A stretch of DNA of 64,000 bases from Pseudomonadota bacterium (GCA_023391375.1 JAEWBB010000026.1:62001-126000); one strand, 5' to 3'. Counted from the first letter of the stretch, positions 15,664 to 24,607 are shown. Translations and numbers: made by a program. The notes: a model not told the origin generated them from the sequence alone.

Positions 15664-16796
15664 TTGCGCGGCCGGCGCTTGGGCGGACGCGCATCGGTCG
15701 GCGCACCGCGCGAACGCCGTTCACCCTTGCGGGCCTTGCGCGCGTCCTTGGCGCGGGCGGCATTGGCGCGCGCCTTCTTTACCGCCTTCGCCGCGGGGTC
15801 GATCGTATCGAGCGGCATGTTGTCGCCGTCCATCACCTCGAACCCCAGGGTCTTCAGCGTCTCCGCGAAATGATCGGGCAGCTCGGCCGTCGCCTCGATC
15901 GGCTTGCCGTCCAGCCCGTCGACCTGCAGCCGCCGCGCGTGGAGGTGGAGCTTGCGGCTGACACCGCCGGTCAGGAACGCGTCCGCACCGCCATATTTCG
16001 CGTCGCCGACGATCGGGTGGCCGATCGCCGCCATGTGGGCCCGCAACTGGTGGGTGCGGCCGGTGAGCGGTTGCAGCTCGACCCAGGCGGCACGGTTGCC
16101 GGCACGGTCGATGACCCGGTAGCGGGTCCTGGCGCTCTGCCCGTTCTCCTGGTCGACGTGCATCTTTTCGCCGCCCGTACCCGGCTGCTTGGCCAGCGGC
16201 AGGTCGATCAGGCCGTCCTCGACCGATGGAGCCCCGGTGATGATCGCCCAATAGACTTTCTTCGCCGTGCGGCCGGAAAAGGCGCGCGAGAAATGCGCAG
16301 CGGCGCGCGCCGTGCGTGCGACCAACAGGACGCCGGAGGTATCCTTGTCGAGCCGATGGACCAGCTTGGGCCGGCTGCCCTCGTCGTCGGCCAGGCCGTC
16401 GAGCAGCCGGTCGAGATGCTGGTTGGTCTTGGTCCCGCCCTGCGTCGCCAGGCCCGGCGGCTTGTCGAGCAGCAGCCAGTCGCGGCCGCGGGCGATGACC
16501 ATGTCCTGGACGAAGGCCTGCTCGTCTTCGGTCAGCGGCTTGACGATCCGCGCCGGACGCGCGCCTTCCGCCGGTGCGGCTTCCGCCGGCGGCACGCGCA
16601 GCACCTGCCCGACTTCCAGCCGGTCGCCCGGAACCGCGCGCTTGCCATCGACCCGCAGCTGCCCGGTCCGCGCCCAGCGCGAAACGGTGTTGAAGCTGAC
16701 ATCGGGCAGGTGCCGCTTGAACCAGCGGTCGAGCCGGATGCCGTCATCTTCTTCGGCAACGGTGAAGCTGCGGACCTGTTCTGGTGGCTGGGGCAT
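15660..16796 (-). CDS. RluA family pseudouridine synthase (RluC-like)
   Basis: A 378-residue enzyme that isomerises uridine to pseudouridine, probably in 23S rRNA. An S4 RNA-binding domain (IRLDRWFKRHLPDVSFNTVS) is followed by the catalytic domain with HRLDKDTSGVLLVARTA (catalytic Asp), and RTHQLRAHMAAIGHPIVGDA. A basic Lys/Arg/Ala-rich tail of about 50 residues follows the core and may add RNA affinity. ATG at 16796 is preferred because TAAGGGCG lies just upstream; an in-frame ATG at 16817 would overlap the previous gene. RluC or RluD specificity cannot be settled by eye. Confidence 0.93.
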   Translation of the reverse strand: MPQPPEQVRSFTVAEEDDGIRLDRWFKRHLPDVSFNTVSRWARTGQLRVDGKRAVPGDRLEVGQVLRVPPAEAAPAEGARPARIVKPLTEDEQAFVQDMVIARGRDWLLLDKPPGLATQGGTKTNQHLDRLLDGLADDEGSRPKLVHRLDKDTSGVLLVARTARAAAHFSRAFSGRTAKKVYWAIITGAPSVEDGLIDLPLAKQPGTGGEKMHVDQENGQSARTRYRVIDRAGNRAAWVELQPLTGRTHQLRAHMAAIGHPIVGDAKYGGADAFLTGGVSRKLHLHARRLQVDGLDGKPIEATAELPDHFAETLKTLGFEVMDGDNMPLDTIDPAAKAVKKARANAARAKDARKARKGERRSRGAPTDARPPKRRPRK

Positions 16797-16806
16797 GTCG
16801 CCGCCC

Positions 16807-17175
16807 TTAGCCGTCATCGCCCTCTTGCGCCATGGCCCAGTAATCGAAGGTCTTCTGCTGCAGGTCGCGGATGAAGCGCTGGGCCGCCGCGCCTTCCCAA
16901 AGGCCGTCGTAACCGTGGGCCCGTGCCCCTTCGATCCACCAGCCCTGGCCCGGCAGCCCGTCCGACTGGCGGACGACGAGTACCGCCAGTTCCGGTTCGC
17001 CGCGCGCTTCGGCGTCGTAATCGACCGTCGCCAGCGTCTTGCACAACTGGCGCATCTTCGGCCGCGAGAAAGGAAAGCCGAGATGGCCGAGCAATTCGCT
17101 GTAGGTCAGCGCCGTCCCTTCGCGCGCCGCGGCGACCAGGTGCGCGCGGACCAGGTCCGGATCGGAAATGCTCAT
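16807..17175 (-). CDS. Conserved hypothetical protein, 122 residues
   Basis: A small soluble protein that I do not assign to a named family. Residues 20-50 (ALTYSELLGHLGFPFSRPKM, then RQLCKTLATVD) look like a winged-helix segment, and VRQSDGLPGQGWWIEG follows, ending with a helical FIRDLQQKTFDYWAM. There is no signal peptide or membrane helix. It is 7 bases downstream of the DUF4893 gene and 10 bases upstream of the rluA-like gene, so it is clearly part of the operon. A nucleic-acid-related function would fit its partner, but that is only inferred from context. Confidence 0.75.
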   Translation of the reverse strand: MSISDPDLVRAHLVAAAREGTALTYSELLGHLGFPFSRPKMRQLCKTLATVDYDAEARGEPELAVLVVRQSDGLPGQGWWIEGARAHGYDGLWEGAAAQRFIRDLQQKTFDYWAMAQEGDDG

Positions 17176-17182
17176 GGCCCGG

Positions 17183-17866
17183 TTACTTGGGCTGTTCGGC
17201 GACCGGGGTCAGTTCGAACACGTCGAGCTTGGCCCCGTCCTGCGGATAGGGGATGACCAGGCGCCAGCGGAACGGCGCTATGCGTTCGAACACGCCGGCC
17301 ATGTCGCGCCTGGGATCGTCACCATAGGCGCGCACGTCTTCCTCGTTGCCGAGTGCCAGCGTGCCGAGGAAGACCAGCCGGGTCGGGTCGTCGTCTTCCC
17401 ACAAGCGGCCGGCCGGCCGCTGGCTGCCGGTCTGCTTGACGATGGTGAACAGGTCGCCCTCGACCTCGACGTAACAGAAGAACGGGCTGTAGCGCTCGAA
17501 CGCCTTTTCGCCCTTCGCGGTCGAGCCCAGCGTGACCAGCCGGCACTTGTAGCTCCCCGGCGTCGGCGCGGGACGTGCCTTGGCCGCGTTCTGGGTCAGC
17601 AACGCTTTCTCTTCGTCCAGCGCGGTCTTGAAATTGCCCTTGCGGGCGGCGTTCAGGCCCTCGGCCCACGCCGAACCGAGCCGGTCGATCTTCACGACAT
17701 CGGCCTCGCTGGCGACCGATTGCCAAGTGTCCGCCTTGCTTTGCGGTGCCGCGATGACCGCGGCCGGCGCGGTCTTCGTCGGCGTTTCGCAGGCGGCCAG
17801 CAGGCCGCTCGCCGCTACCGCCATGATGGCGTTCCGCACTCGCAACAAACCGCACATATCCTTCAT
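17183..17866 (-). CDS. DUF4893-like lipoprotein
   Basis: A 227-residue exported protein. The N-terminal hydrophobic stretch ends in the lipobox LLAAC (Cys ~26), so it should be lipidated and anchored in the envelope. The mature part has a helical first third, then YKCRLVTLGSTAKGEKAFERY and FFCYVEVEGDL, two conserved cysteines that may pair, and LWEDDDPTRLVFLGTLALG. These segments fit DUF4893, an uncharacterised sphingomonad family; that match is from memory of the motif pattern. It is the first gene of the six-gene operon and divergent from the RarD-like transporter. The ATG at 17866 has GGGGA only 3-4 bases upstream, so a slightly downstream start is possible. Confidence 0.7.
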   Translation of the reverse strand: MKDMCGLLRVRNAIMAVAASGLLAACETPTKTAPAAVIAAPQSKADTWQSVASEADVVKIDRLGSAWAEGLNAARKGNFKTALDEEKALLTQNAAKARPAPTPGSYKCRLVTLGSTAKGEKAFERYSPFFCYVEVEGDLFTIVKQTGSQRPAGRLWEDDDPTRLVFLGTLALGNEEDVRAYGDDPRRDMAGVFERIAPFRWRLVIPYPQDGAKLDVFELTPVAEQPK

Positions 17867-17958
17867 TTCCCCATTTGGCGCTGAACCGCCAACGCATGCA
17901 AGCGAAAGCGGGTCCGGCGCGCATTGACTTGTCCACCCACGGGACTAGCGGGTCGGCG

Positions 17959-18870
17959 ATGAACGACGACAAGCGCCTCGGCTATGCGGCCGGAATCACC
18001 GCCTATGCCGCGTGGGGCGTCATCCCCGCCTATTTCAAGCTGCTGATCCCGGTCGCGCCCGATGCGATCGTCGCCAACCGAATCGCCTGGTCGCTCCCCC
18101 TGCTGGCGCTGGCGCTATTCGCCTTTCGCCGGTGGGAGCGCTTTGGCGCGGTCCTGCGGTCGCCCAAGCTGATCATGGCGCTCGTCGCCTCCGCGCTGCT
18201 GATCGCCATCAACTGGTTGCTCTACGTCTACGCCATCAATTCGGGGCACATCCTGGCGGGCAGTCTCGGCTATTATCTCAATCCTCTGGCCAACATCCTG
18301 CTCGGCCGGTTCGTCCTCCACGAGCGGCTCGAGCGGCGGCAGTGGATCGCAGTGGGCATCGCGGCGGCCGGTGTGGCCGTCCTCGCCGCGGGCGCCCTCA
18401 CCACTTTGTGGATCAGCCTCGGGCTGTGCCTCTCGTTCGCGTCATACGGCATTATCCGCAAGCTCGTGCCGGTCGACAGCGTCACCGGCCTGTCGGTCGA
18501 AACCTTGCTCCTCTACCCCTTCGCCATTGGCTGGCTGTGGTTCGCCGGGCCGCTGCTGGGCACGCTGACCGCCACGCCAAAACTGATGTGGTTGCTGGCC
18601 GGCACCGGCCTGATCTCGACCGTCCCGCTGCTGCTGTTCACCGAGGCCGCGCGCAGGCTTCCCTATTCGACGGTCGGCATGCTGCAGTTCATCGCCCCGA
18701 CCCTGCAGTTCCTGCTCGCCGTCGCCTTCTACGGCGAGGCGCTGACCGCCGCCCACATGATCGCGTTCGCCGCCATCTGGACGGCGCTGGCGCTGTACGT
18801 GTCGGCACTCCTGGGCGCGCGCCGCCAGCGGCGGCTTGCGGAAGGGACGGTCGAGGCGCAAGAAGCCTGA
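17959..18870 (+). CDS. rarD: EamA/RarD family drug-metabolite transporter
   Basis: A 303-residue inner-membrane protein with ten hydrophobic helices in the two EamA repeats. It starts DKRLGYAAGITAYAAWGVIP, a hallmark of RarD, and shows NWLLYVYAINSGHILAGSLG, GYYLNPLANILLG and, in the second half, TVGMLQFIAPTLQFLLAVAFYGE. RarD proteins were named from chloramphenicol-resistance screens, but their substrate is not established. ATG at 17959 follows a GGCGA-type site; a longer frame upstream lacks homology. A small membrane protein starts 2 bases after the stop, so the two are probably cotranscribed. Confidence 0.92.
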   Translation: MNDDKRLGYAAGITAYAAWGVIPAYFKLLIPVAPDAIVANRIAWSLPLLALALFAFRRWERFGAVLRSPKLIMALVASALLIAINWLLYVYAINSGHILAGSLGYYLNPLANILLGRFVLHERLERRQWIAVGIAAAGVAVLAAGALTTLWISLGLCLSFASYGIIRKLVPVDSVTGLSVETLLLYPFAIGWLWFAGPLLGTLTATPKLMWLLAGTGLISTVPLLLFTEAARRLPYSTVGMLQFIAPTLQFLLAVAFYGEALTAAHMIAFAAIWTALALYVSALLGARRQRRLAEGTVEAQEA

Positions 18871-18872
18871 TC

Positions 18873-19094
18873 ATGTTCAACATCATCTCGGCCCTGATCG
18901 GCGGTGTGTCTCTTTTGCTGGTGGCGGTGGCGTTCCTGCCGCTGCTCGGAATCGCCAACTGGATCATCCTGCCCCTGCCGATCATCGGCCTGTTGATCGG
19001 CCTGCTGTCGCGCGGAAAGCTTGGCCGCAACCTCAACCTCGCCGCGATCCTGATCGGCATCGTCCGCCTGTCGATCGGCGGAGGCGTGCTGTGA
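18873..19094 (+). CDS. Small membrane protein, 73 residues
   Basis: A very hydrophobic protein (MFNIISALIGGVSLLLVAVA at the start) with two or three membrane helices and a basic RGKLGRN turn near residue 50. It begins 2 bases after the transporter stop and ends with GTGA overlapping the start of the YdeI-like gene by 4 bases, so the three genes form an operon. The family is not recognised. It is hidden inside a longer open frame that begins within the transporter gene, but the true start is the ATG at 18873. Confidence 0.75.
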   Translation: MFNIISALIGGVSLLLVAVAFLPLLGIANWIILPLPIIGLLIGLLSRGKLGRNLNLAAILIGIVRLSIGGGVL

Positions 19095-19666
19095 GCCGCG
19101 ACCCGCGCATCGACGCCTACATCGCCAAGGCCGGCGATTTCGCCAGGCCGATCCTCGAGCGGGTGCGGGAACGCGTCCACGCCGTCGTTCCCGACGTCGA
19201 GGAAGCGATCAAGTGGGGGCACCCCAACTATCTTTGCGACGGCAAGATCCTGCTCGGCACCGCCGCCTTCAAGGCGCATGCGTCGGTCCATTTCTGGAAC
19301 CCCGATGCCGAAAAAGAGACGGAAGGCATGGGCCAGCTCGGCAAGCTGAAGGACGTCGCCGACCTACCCGCCGACCTCGACCGGCAGATCGCCGATGCGC
19401 TGGCGCGGCGCACCCAGCCTTCCCCGCCCAAGGAAAAGAAGCCGCCCCGGCCCGTCGGCGAGCTCCACCCCGACTTCGTCGCCGCGCTGGCCGAGCATGC
19501 CGATGCGCGCCGGACGTTCGACGGTTTCGCGCCCAGCCACCAGCGCGACTATGTCGATTGGATCGGCGAGGCCAAGCAGGACGCGACCCGCGCGCGGCGC
19601 ATCGCCCAGGCGATCGAATGGCTGGCCGAGGGCAAGCGGCGCAACTGGAAGTATGAGAACTGTTGA
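19091..19666 (+). CDS. YdeI/OmpD-associated family protein (DUF1801-type)
   Basis: A 191-residue cytoplasmic protein. The N-terminal part (DPRIDAYIAKAGDFARPILE, then VEEAIKWGHPNYLCDGKILLG) matches the DUF1801 core with the conserved EAIKWG...P element. The C-terminal part, PSHQRDYVDWIGEAKQDATR, ending in EGKRRNWKYE, matches the OmdA/YdeI domain (bacteriocin-protection family). The start is GTG at 19091, overlapping the upstream stop. The biochemical activity of the family is unknown. Confidence 0.88.
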   Translation: MSRDPRIDAYIAKAGDFARPILERVRERVHAVVPDVEEAIKWGHPNYLCDGKILLGTAAFKAHASVHFWNPDAEKETEGMGQLGKLKDVADLPADLDRQIADALARRTQPSPPKEKKPPRPVGELHPDFVAALAEHADARRTFDGFAPSHQRDYVDWIGEAKQDATRARRIAQAIEWLAEGKRRNWKYENC

Positions 19667-19708
19667 TCCGGGGGATAGACAGGCGACGTACTCGAGAATT
19701 GCTGCGGC

Positions 19709-21436
19709 TCAGCGGGTCCTGACGTAACGCCCCGGCGCGTCCTCCAGCGCCGGCTTGCTCCCCTCGCCCGGCACGCGTGCGCCCTTCGCCTCGACGGTCT
19801 TGGGCGCCTGCGCCTTCAGCCAATCGATCCAGTCCGGCCACCAGCTGCCCTTGTGCTCGGTAGCGCCGGCGATGAACTCGTCGAGACCCTGCGGGTCGGC
19901 GTCATTAGTCCAGTACTGGTACTTGCCCGCGCTCGGCGGATTGACCACGCCGGCGATATGGCCCGACCCGGCCAGCACGAACCTCTTGTCGCCGCCGAGG
20001 TGCTTCGTCAGTTTCCAGACGCTCGCGACCGGGGCGATATGATCCTCCCGCCCCGCCTGGATATAGGCAGGGACGGTTACCTTCGTCAGGTCGAGCGGGA
20101 CGCCGTCGATGCTGATCGCGCCCGGCTCGACCAGCAGGTTCTGGCGGTACAGGCGTTCGAGATAGTCGCGGTGCCACTCACCCGGCAGGTTGGTGACGTC
20201 GCCGTTCCAGTGCAGCAGGTCGAACGGCGGCGGATCGTTGCCGAGCAGGTAGTTGTTGACGACGTAGTTCCAGATGAGGTCGCGCCCGCGCAGCAGGTTG
20301 AAGGTCGCCGCCATCACCCGCCCGTCGAGCACGCCGGTTTCCGCGGTCAGCGATTTCAGCGTCGCCATCGTCTCGTCGCCGAGGAACTGCTTGAGGTCGC
20401 CGGCATCCTCGAAATCGACCTGGGCGGTGAAGAAGGTGGCGCTGGCGACCTTCGATTGCTCGCCCTTGCCCGCCAGCATCGCCAGCGTCGCCGCGAGCGT
20501 CGTCCCGGCGACGCAATAGCCGATGGTGTGAACGCTCTTCACGCCGAGCAGTTCGCGGATGACGTCGATCGCCTCGACCTGCGCCGCTACATAATCGTCC
20601 ATCGTCACGTCGCGAATGCTCTCGTCGGCGCTCTTCCAGCTGACCATGAACAAGGTCACGCCCTGGTCGACGGTCCATTTGACGAAGCTTTTCTCGGGCG
20701 TGAGGTCGAGGATGTAGAAACGGTTGATCCACGGCGGAAAGATCACCAGCGGCGTCTCCAGCACCTTGCCGGTCGCCGGCGCATACTGGATCAGCTGGAA
20801 CAGCTTTGTTTCGTGGATCACCTTGCCCGGCGTGGTGGCGAGGTTGCGGCCAAGCTCGAACGCGCCCTCCGGCGACTGGGTCACCTGCCCGCGAGACACG
20901 TCGCCGAGCATGTTCTTCAGCCCCGACAGCAGGTTCTCTCCGCGGGTCTCCATCGTCCGCTTCATGACCTCGGGGTTGAGGCCCGCAAAGTTGGCCGGGC
21001 TCATCGCGTCGACGAAACCCTTGGTGGCGAAGCGCAGCCGCTCGCGCGCCGCCTCGTCCAGCCCGTCGATTTCCTCGACCGTGCCCATCAGCCGGTCGGA
21101 GATGGCAAGATAGCTCTGTTTGACCGTGTCGAAGATCGGGTCCTGCCACGCGTCGCCGGCGAATCGCCTATCACGCGCTTCGCCCGCCTTGGTCGCCTGC
21201 CCGAGCATCCGGCTCCACGATTCGAGACCCTTCGCCCAGGCCTCCGCCCCCGCGCTCATCATCGCGAAGGGGTCGGTGCCGCCGGCCGACCCGCCGAACC
21301 CGAAACCGGGCAGGGCCGCGCCCTTCTCGATATTCTCCGCGAACGCCTCGAGGATCATCTGGTTGGCGCGGGCCATGACCAGCGACCAGTGCTGCCAGTC
21401 CTCGACGCCCGGGATTTGGGTGGTGTCGTCCGTCAT
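19709..21436 (-). CDS. phaC: Class I polyhydroxyalkanoate synthase PhaC
   Basis: A 575-residue enzyme that polymerises (R)-3-hydroxyacyl-CoA into storage polyester at the granule surface. The lipase-like box GYCVAG carries the catalytic Cys; the catalytic Asp lies in AGREDHIAPVASVWK and the His in GSGHIAGVVNPP. The N-terminal domain (QMILEAFAEN, DPFAMM) and overall length fit class I, which acts without PhaE or PhaR subunits. The ATG at 21436 gives MTDDTTQIPGVEDWQHWSLV; the open frame continues upstream without homology. It is divergent from the TRIC gene with only 56 bases between. phaA and phaB are not in the window. Confidence 0.97.
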   Translation of the reverse strand: MTDDTTQIPGVEDWQHWSLVMARANQMILEAFAENIEKGAALPGFGFGGSAGGTDPFAMMSAGAEAWAKGLESWSRMLGQATKAGEARDRRFAGDAWQDPIFDTVKQSYLAISDRLMGTVEEIDGLDEAARERLRFATKGFVDAMSPANFAGLNPEVMKRTMETRGENLLSGLKNMLGDVSRGQVTQSPEGAFELGRNLATTPGKVIHETKLFQLIQYAPATGKVLETPLVIFPPWINRFYILDLTPEKSFVKWTVDQGVTLFMVSWKSADESIRDVTMDDYVAAQVEAIDVIRELLGVKSVHTIGYCVAGTTLAATLAMLAGKGEQSKVASATFFTAQVDFEDAGDLKQFLGDETMATLKSLTAETGVLDGRVMAATFNLLRGRDLIWNYVVNNYLLGNDPPPFDLLHWNGDVTNLPGEWHRDYLERLYRQNLLVEPGAISIDGVPLDLTKVTVPAYIQAGREDHIAPVASVWKLTKHLGGDKRFVLAGSGHIAGVVNPPSAGKYQYWTNDADPQGLDEFIAGATEHKGSWWPDWIDWLKAQAPKTVEAKGARVPGEGSKPALEDAPGRYVRTR

Positions 21437-21492
21437 GCGCCCTGTCATAGGCCGGATTGCGGGCAATTGCGAAGCCGCGCATAGGGGCGGCC

Positions 21493-22113
21493 ATGAAGCA
21501 ACCCACGCTCCTGCCTGACGCGCTGGTCGTCCTCGACTTCCTCGGCATCGCGGTGTTCGCGATTTCCGGCGCATTGGTCGCGGCGGAGAAGAAGCAGACA
21601 CTAGTCACCTTCATCTTTTTCGCCGTGGTGACGGGCGTCGGTGGCGGGACCCTGCGCGACCTGCTGATCGGGGCCCCCGTGTTCTGGGTACACAAGAACG
21701 CGACGTTGCTGATCTGTATCGCCGCCGCGATCCTGGTCTGGTTCCTGTCGCGCAAGCACCATGCCGAACGCGCCATCCTGTGGTTCGACGCGGTGGGACT
21801 TGCAGCGTACGCGACCTATGGCGCGGCGAAGGCGCTGACCTATGCCGTCGCCCCGGTTCCGGCTTTCGCCATGGGCGTGCTGACCGCGTGCCTTGGCGGC
21901 ATCATCCGCGACGTGCTGGCCGGCGAACCCTCGATCCTGATGCGGCCCGAGCTCTATGTCACCGCAGGTGCGCTGGCGTCGGGTATCTACGTCATCGCGG
22001 TGACGTTTGGCGGCCCGCCGACGCTCGCCGCGCTGGTCGGCGGCCTTGCCGGATTCGCGTTGCGCGCCGCCGCCATTTCTCGCGGCCTGAGCCTCCCCGC
22101 CTATCGCGGCTGA
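21493..22113 (+). CDS. TRIC family cation channel (UPF0126, YicG-like)
   Basis: A 206-residue membrane protein with seven hydrophobic helices in two UPF0126 repeats, each with a Gly-rich signature: GVGGGTLRDLLIGAPVFW and CLGGIIRDVLAGEPSILM. This is the prokaryotic trimeric intracellular cation (TRIC) family, shown for other members to conduct K+; the ion here is inferred. ATG at 21493 is the start of homology. A class I/II aminotransferase follows 38 bases downstream on the same strand. Confidence 0.92.
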   Translation: MKQPTLLPDALVVLDFLGIAVFAISGALVAAEKKQTLVTFIFFAVVTGVGGGTLRDLLIGAPVFWVHKNATLLICIAAAILVWFLSRKHHAERAILWFDAVGLAAYATYGAAKALTYAVAPVPAFAMGVLTACLGGIIRDVLAGEPSILMRPELYVTAGALASGIYVIAVTFGGPPTLAALVGGLAGFALRAAAISRGLSLPAYRG

Positions 22114-22151
22114 GGGTTGCCGCACCGCAGCATCGTCGTCATTGTGAGGTG

Positions 22152-23330
22152 ATGACCGACGATTTCTACCGCATCCAGCGCCTGCCGCCCTACGTCTTCG
22201 CCGAAGTCAACGCGATGAAGGCCGCGGCGCGCGCACGGGGCGAGGACATCGTCGATCTCGGCATGGGCAACCCCGACGGCGCCCCGCCGAAGCATGTGAT
22301 CGACAAGCTGGCCGAAGTGGCCGCCAAGCCGACCGCCCACCGCTACTCCGCGTCCAAGGGCATTCCGGGCCTGCGCAAGGCCCAGGCCAATTATTACAAG
22401 CGCCGGTTCAACGTCGACCTCGACCCTGACAGCGAGGTGATCGTCACGCTGGGCTCGAAGGAAGGCCTCGCCAATCTCGCCCAGGCGATCACCGCGCCGG
22501 GCGACGTCGTGTTGACGCCCAACCCCAGCTACCCGATCCATCACTTCGGCTTCATCATTGCCGGCGCCGCGATCCGCTCGATCCCCGCCGTTCCCGGCCC
22601 CGACTTCTTCGACCGCCTGGAAAAGGCGATGCGCTACACCGTGCCGCGCCCCAAGGTGCTGGTCATCGGCTATCCCTCGAACCCGACCGCGCAGGTGGTC
22701 GACAAGGCGTTCTACGAACAGCTGGTTGCCTTCGCGAAGGAGGCCGGGCTGATCGTCATTTCCGACCTCGCCTATGCCGAAATCTATTTCGGCGATACGC
22801 CCACCCCCTCGATTCTCGAGGTCGAGGGCGCCAAGGACATCGCGGTCGAGTTTACCTCCATGTCGAAGACCTATTCGATGGCCGGCTGGCGGATGGGTTT
22901 CGCGGTCGGCAATGCCAGGCTGATCGGAGCGCTGACCCGCGTGAAAAGCTACCTCGACTATGGTGCCTTCACCCCGATCCAGGCCGCCGCCTGCGCCGCC
23001 TTGAACGGCCCGCAGGACATCATCGATTTCAACCGCGCCCTCTACAAGAAGCGGCGCGACGTGATGGTCGACAGCTTCGGCCGCGCCGGCTGGGACATCC
23101 CGGTGCCGCAGGCGTCGATGTTCGCCTGGTCGCCGATCCCCGAGCCCTTCCGCCATCTCGGCAGCATGGAATTTTCCAAGAAACTGCTGACCGAGGCCGG
23201 CGTGGCGGTCGCGCCGGGAGTCGGGTTCGGCGAGGAAGGCGAAGGCTTTGTCCGGCTCGCCCTCGTCGAAAACGAGCAGCGCTTGCGCCAGGCCGCGCGC
23301 GGCGTGAAGAAGATGCTGGAGAAGGCCTGA
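22152..23330 (+). CDS. PLP-dependent class I/II aminotransferase (AlaC/LL-DAP aminotransferase-like)
   Basis: A 392-residue fold-type I transaminase. The PLP lysine lies in SMSKTYSMAGWRMGF, the Asp that contacts the pyridine nitrogen lies in VISDLAYAEIYF, and the substrate Arg is in the C-terminal GFVRLALVENEQR. DLGMGNPDGAPP at the start is typical of the AlaC/YfbQ and LL-diaminopimelate aminotransferase group; an alanine-glutamate transaminase is the best guess, but many related proteins are misnamed. The ATG follows GTGAGGTG closely. The stop TGATG overlaps the start of the DUF2721 gene by one base. Confidence 0.9.
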   Translation: MTDDFYRIQRLPPYVFAEVNAMKAAARARGEDIVDLGMGNPDGAPPKHVIDKLAEVAAKPTAHRYSASKGIPGLRKAQANYYKRRFNVDLDPDSEVIVTLGSKEGLANLAQAITAPGDVVLTPNPSYPIHHFGFIIAGAAIRSIPAVPGPDFFDRLEKAMRYTVPRPKVLVIGYPSNPTAQVVDKAFYEQLVAFAKEAGLIVISDLAYAEIYFGDTPTPSILEVEGAKDIAVEFTSMSKTYSMAGWRMGFAVGNARLIGALTRVKSYLDYGAFTPIQAAACAALNGPQDIIDFNRALYKKRRDVMVDSFGRAGWDIPVPQASMFAWSPIPEPFRHLGSMEFSKKLLTEAGVAVAPGVGFGEEGEGFVRLALVENEQRLRQAARGVKKMLEKA

Positions 23331-23800
23331 TGCTGCCCCACGCGCCCAATCTCACCCGACTGGCCGAGATCATCCAGCTGGCGGTCGCGCCGGTGTTCCT
23401 GCTCGCCGGTCTCGGCGCCTTCCTCAACGTCTGCGTCAGCCGGCTGGCGCGGATCGTCGACCGGATGCGGGCGATCGAACCGCGGATCCTGTCGTCGCGC
23501 GGGGATGAGCATGACCGGCTGGTGGCGGAGGCGCGACTGCTCGACCGCCGCACCCGGGTCGTGACCCGCGCCATCTTCCTCACCGTGCTGGCCGCGCTGT
23601 TGATCTGCGCGGTGGTGTCGCTCCTGTTCCTCGCCTTCCTGACGGTGTGGAAGTTCGGGACCATCATCGCGCTGCTGTTCATTGCCGCGATGCTGTGCAC
23701 CGGCGCGGGGTTCGCGACCTTCTTGCACGAAACCCGGCTGGGCGTCCGCGCGGTGCGCGCGCGCGCCGCCATCCTGGAACATCGCGCCGACGAGGCCTGA
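23330..23800 (+). CDS. DUF2721 family membrane protein
   Basis: A 156-residue protein with three hydrophobic helices (about 15-35, 82-106 and 111-133). The first is followed by a charged amphipathic stretch, RLARIVDRMRAIEPRIL, and the region LLDRRTRVVTRAIFLTVLAAL is characteristic of DUF2721. The function is unknown. The TGATG junction with the aminotransferase gene indicates translational coupling. A weak GCCCC/GGGGC hairpin follows the stop but lacks a T run. Confidence 0.87.
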   Translation: MLPHAPNLTRLAEIIQLAVAPVFLLAGLGAFLNVCVSRLARIVDRMRAIEPRILSSRGDEHDRLVAEARLLDRRTRVVTRAIFLTVLAALLICAVVSLLFLAFLTVWKFGTIIALLFIAAMLCTGAGFATFLHETRLGVRAVRARAAILEHRADEA

Positions 23801-23854
23801 CGGCTTGCCCCGGCAGGGGCCTTGAGACAGGGTGCCGTCCTTGTTCAGGGGGAA

Positions 23855-24607
23855 ATGATGCTATCGATGATTCTTGCCGCCGGGCTGGCCGCTGCGCCGC
23901 CTGCCGCCCAAGCTGTGCCACCGGCTGCGCCGTCCGTCGCGGCGGTCACCAAGCAGGCGATGCCGAGCGCCGACGACTTCGCGAAGATGTTGAAGATGTT
24001 CGACAAGATGTTCCCGCCGCAGCCGGATCCCGATCCCGCCCGGCTGGCCGCGGCACGTCCGGTGGCGCTGCTGATGTGGCCCGACGGGACGTACGGAGAT
24101 ATCTTCGAGACGCTGGCGACCTCGATCGGCAATACGGTGCTCGACATGAAACCGTCCGATTTTCCCGAGCCGCCGGCCGGAAAGGATGACAAGGACGCCA
24201 AGCCCAAGGTTGCCAAGCCGGACGTGTCGCTGCGCGACCAGATGCGCCGCGAGGATCCCCATTTCGACCAGCGGATGAAGCTGATGACCGCGGCCGCGCA
24301 TGCCGAGCTGCAGCGCCTTTCGCCGCTGATCGAGCCGCCGCTCCGCGAAGGCCTGTCACGAGCGCTGGCGCGTCGCTTCACCGAGCCGCAGCTGGCCGAC
24401 ATCGGCGCCTTCTACGGTTCGCCGACCGGCCGCCTCTACGCGCGGGAAGCGATCAAGATGTGGATGGACGGCGACATCGCGCGTTCGATGATGAACTCAA
24501 TGCCCGTGCTGATCATGCAGATGCCGGGAGCCCTCGAACGCATGAAGTCGGCCGACGATTCGCTCCCGCCGCCGCCGAAAAAGGCCAAGCCCGCCAAGAA
24601 GGACTAG
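23855..24607 (+). CDS. Exported DUF2059-like protein
   Basis: A 250-residue protein with an N-terminal signal peptide (MMLSMILAAGLAAAPPAAQA) followed by a low-complexity Pro/Ala linker and a central Lys/Asp-rich stretch near residues 110-125. The C-terminal part, RFTEPQLADIGAFYGSPTGR, matches the FYxSPxG signature of DUF2059, a periplasmic family of unknown role. The tail PPPPKKAKPAKKD is proline/lysine-rich. ATG 23855 or 23858 follows CAGGGGGAA. The stop overlaps the convergent lipoprotein gene by 4 bases. Confidence 0.78.
   Translation: MMLSMILAAGLAAAPPAAQAVPPAAPSVAAVTKQAMPSADDFAKMLKMFDKMFPPQPDPDPARLAAARPVALLMWPDGTYGDIFETLATSIGNTVLDMKPSDFPEPPAGKDDKDAKPKVAKPDVSLRDQMRREDPHFDQRMKLMTAAAHAELQRLSPLIEPPLREGLSRALARRFTEPQLADIGAFYGSPTGRLYAREAIKMWMDGDIARSMMNSMPVLIMQMPGALERMKSADDSLPPPPKKAKPAKKD

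Noticed and set aside
21437..21601. N-terminal extension of the phaC open frame upstream of the ATG at 21436.
   Set aside because: The extension crosses the divergent TRIC gene start, is Arg/Pro-rich, and lies outside PhaC homology.
23804..23820. A GCCCC/GGGGC hairpin after the DUF2721 gene as a terminator.
   Set aside because: The stem is only five base pairs and no T run follows.
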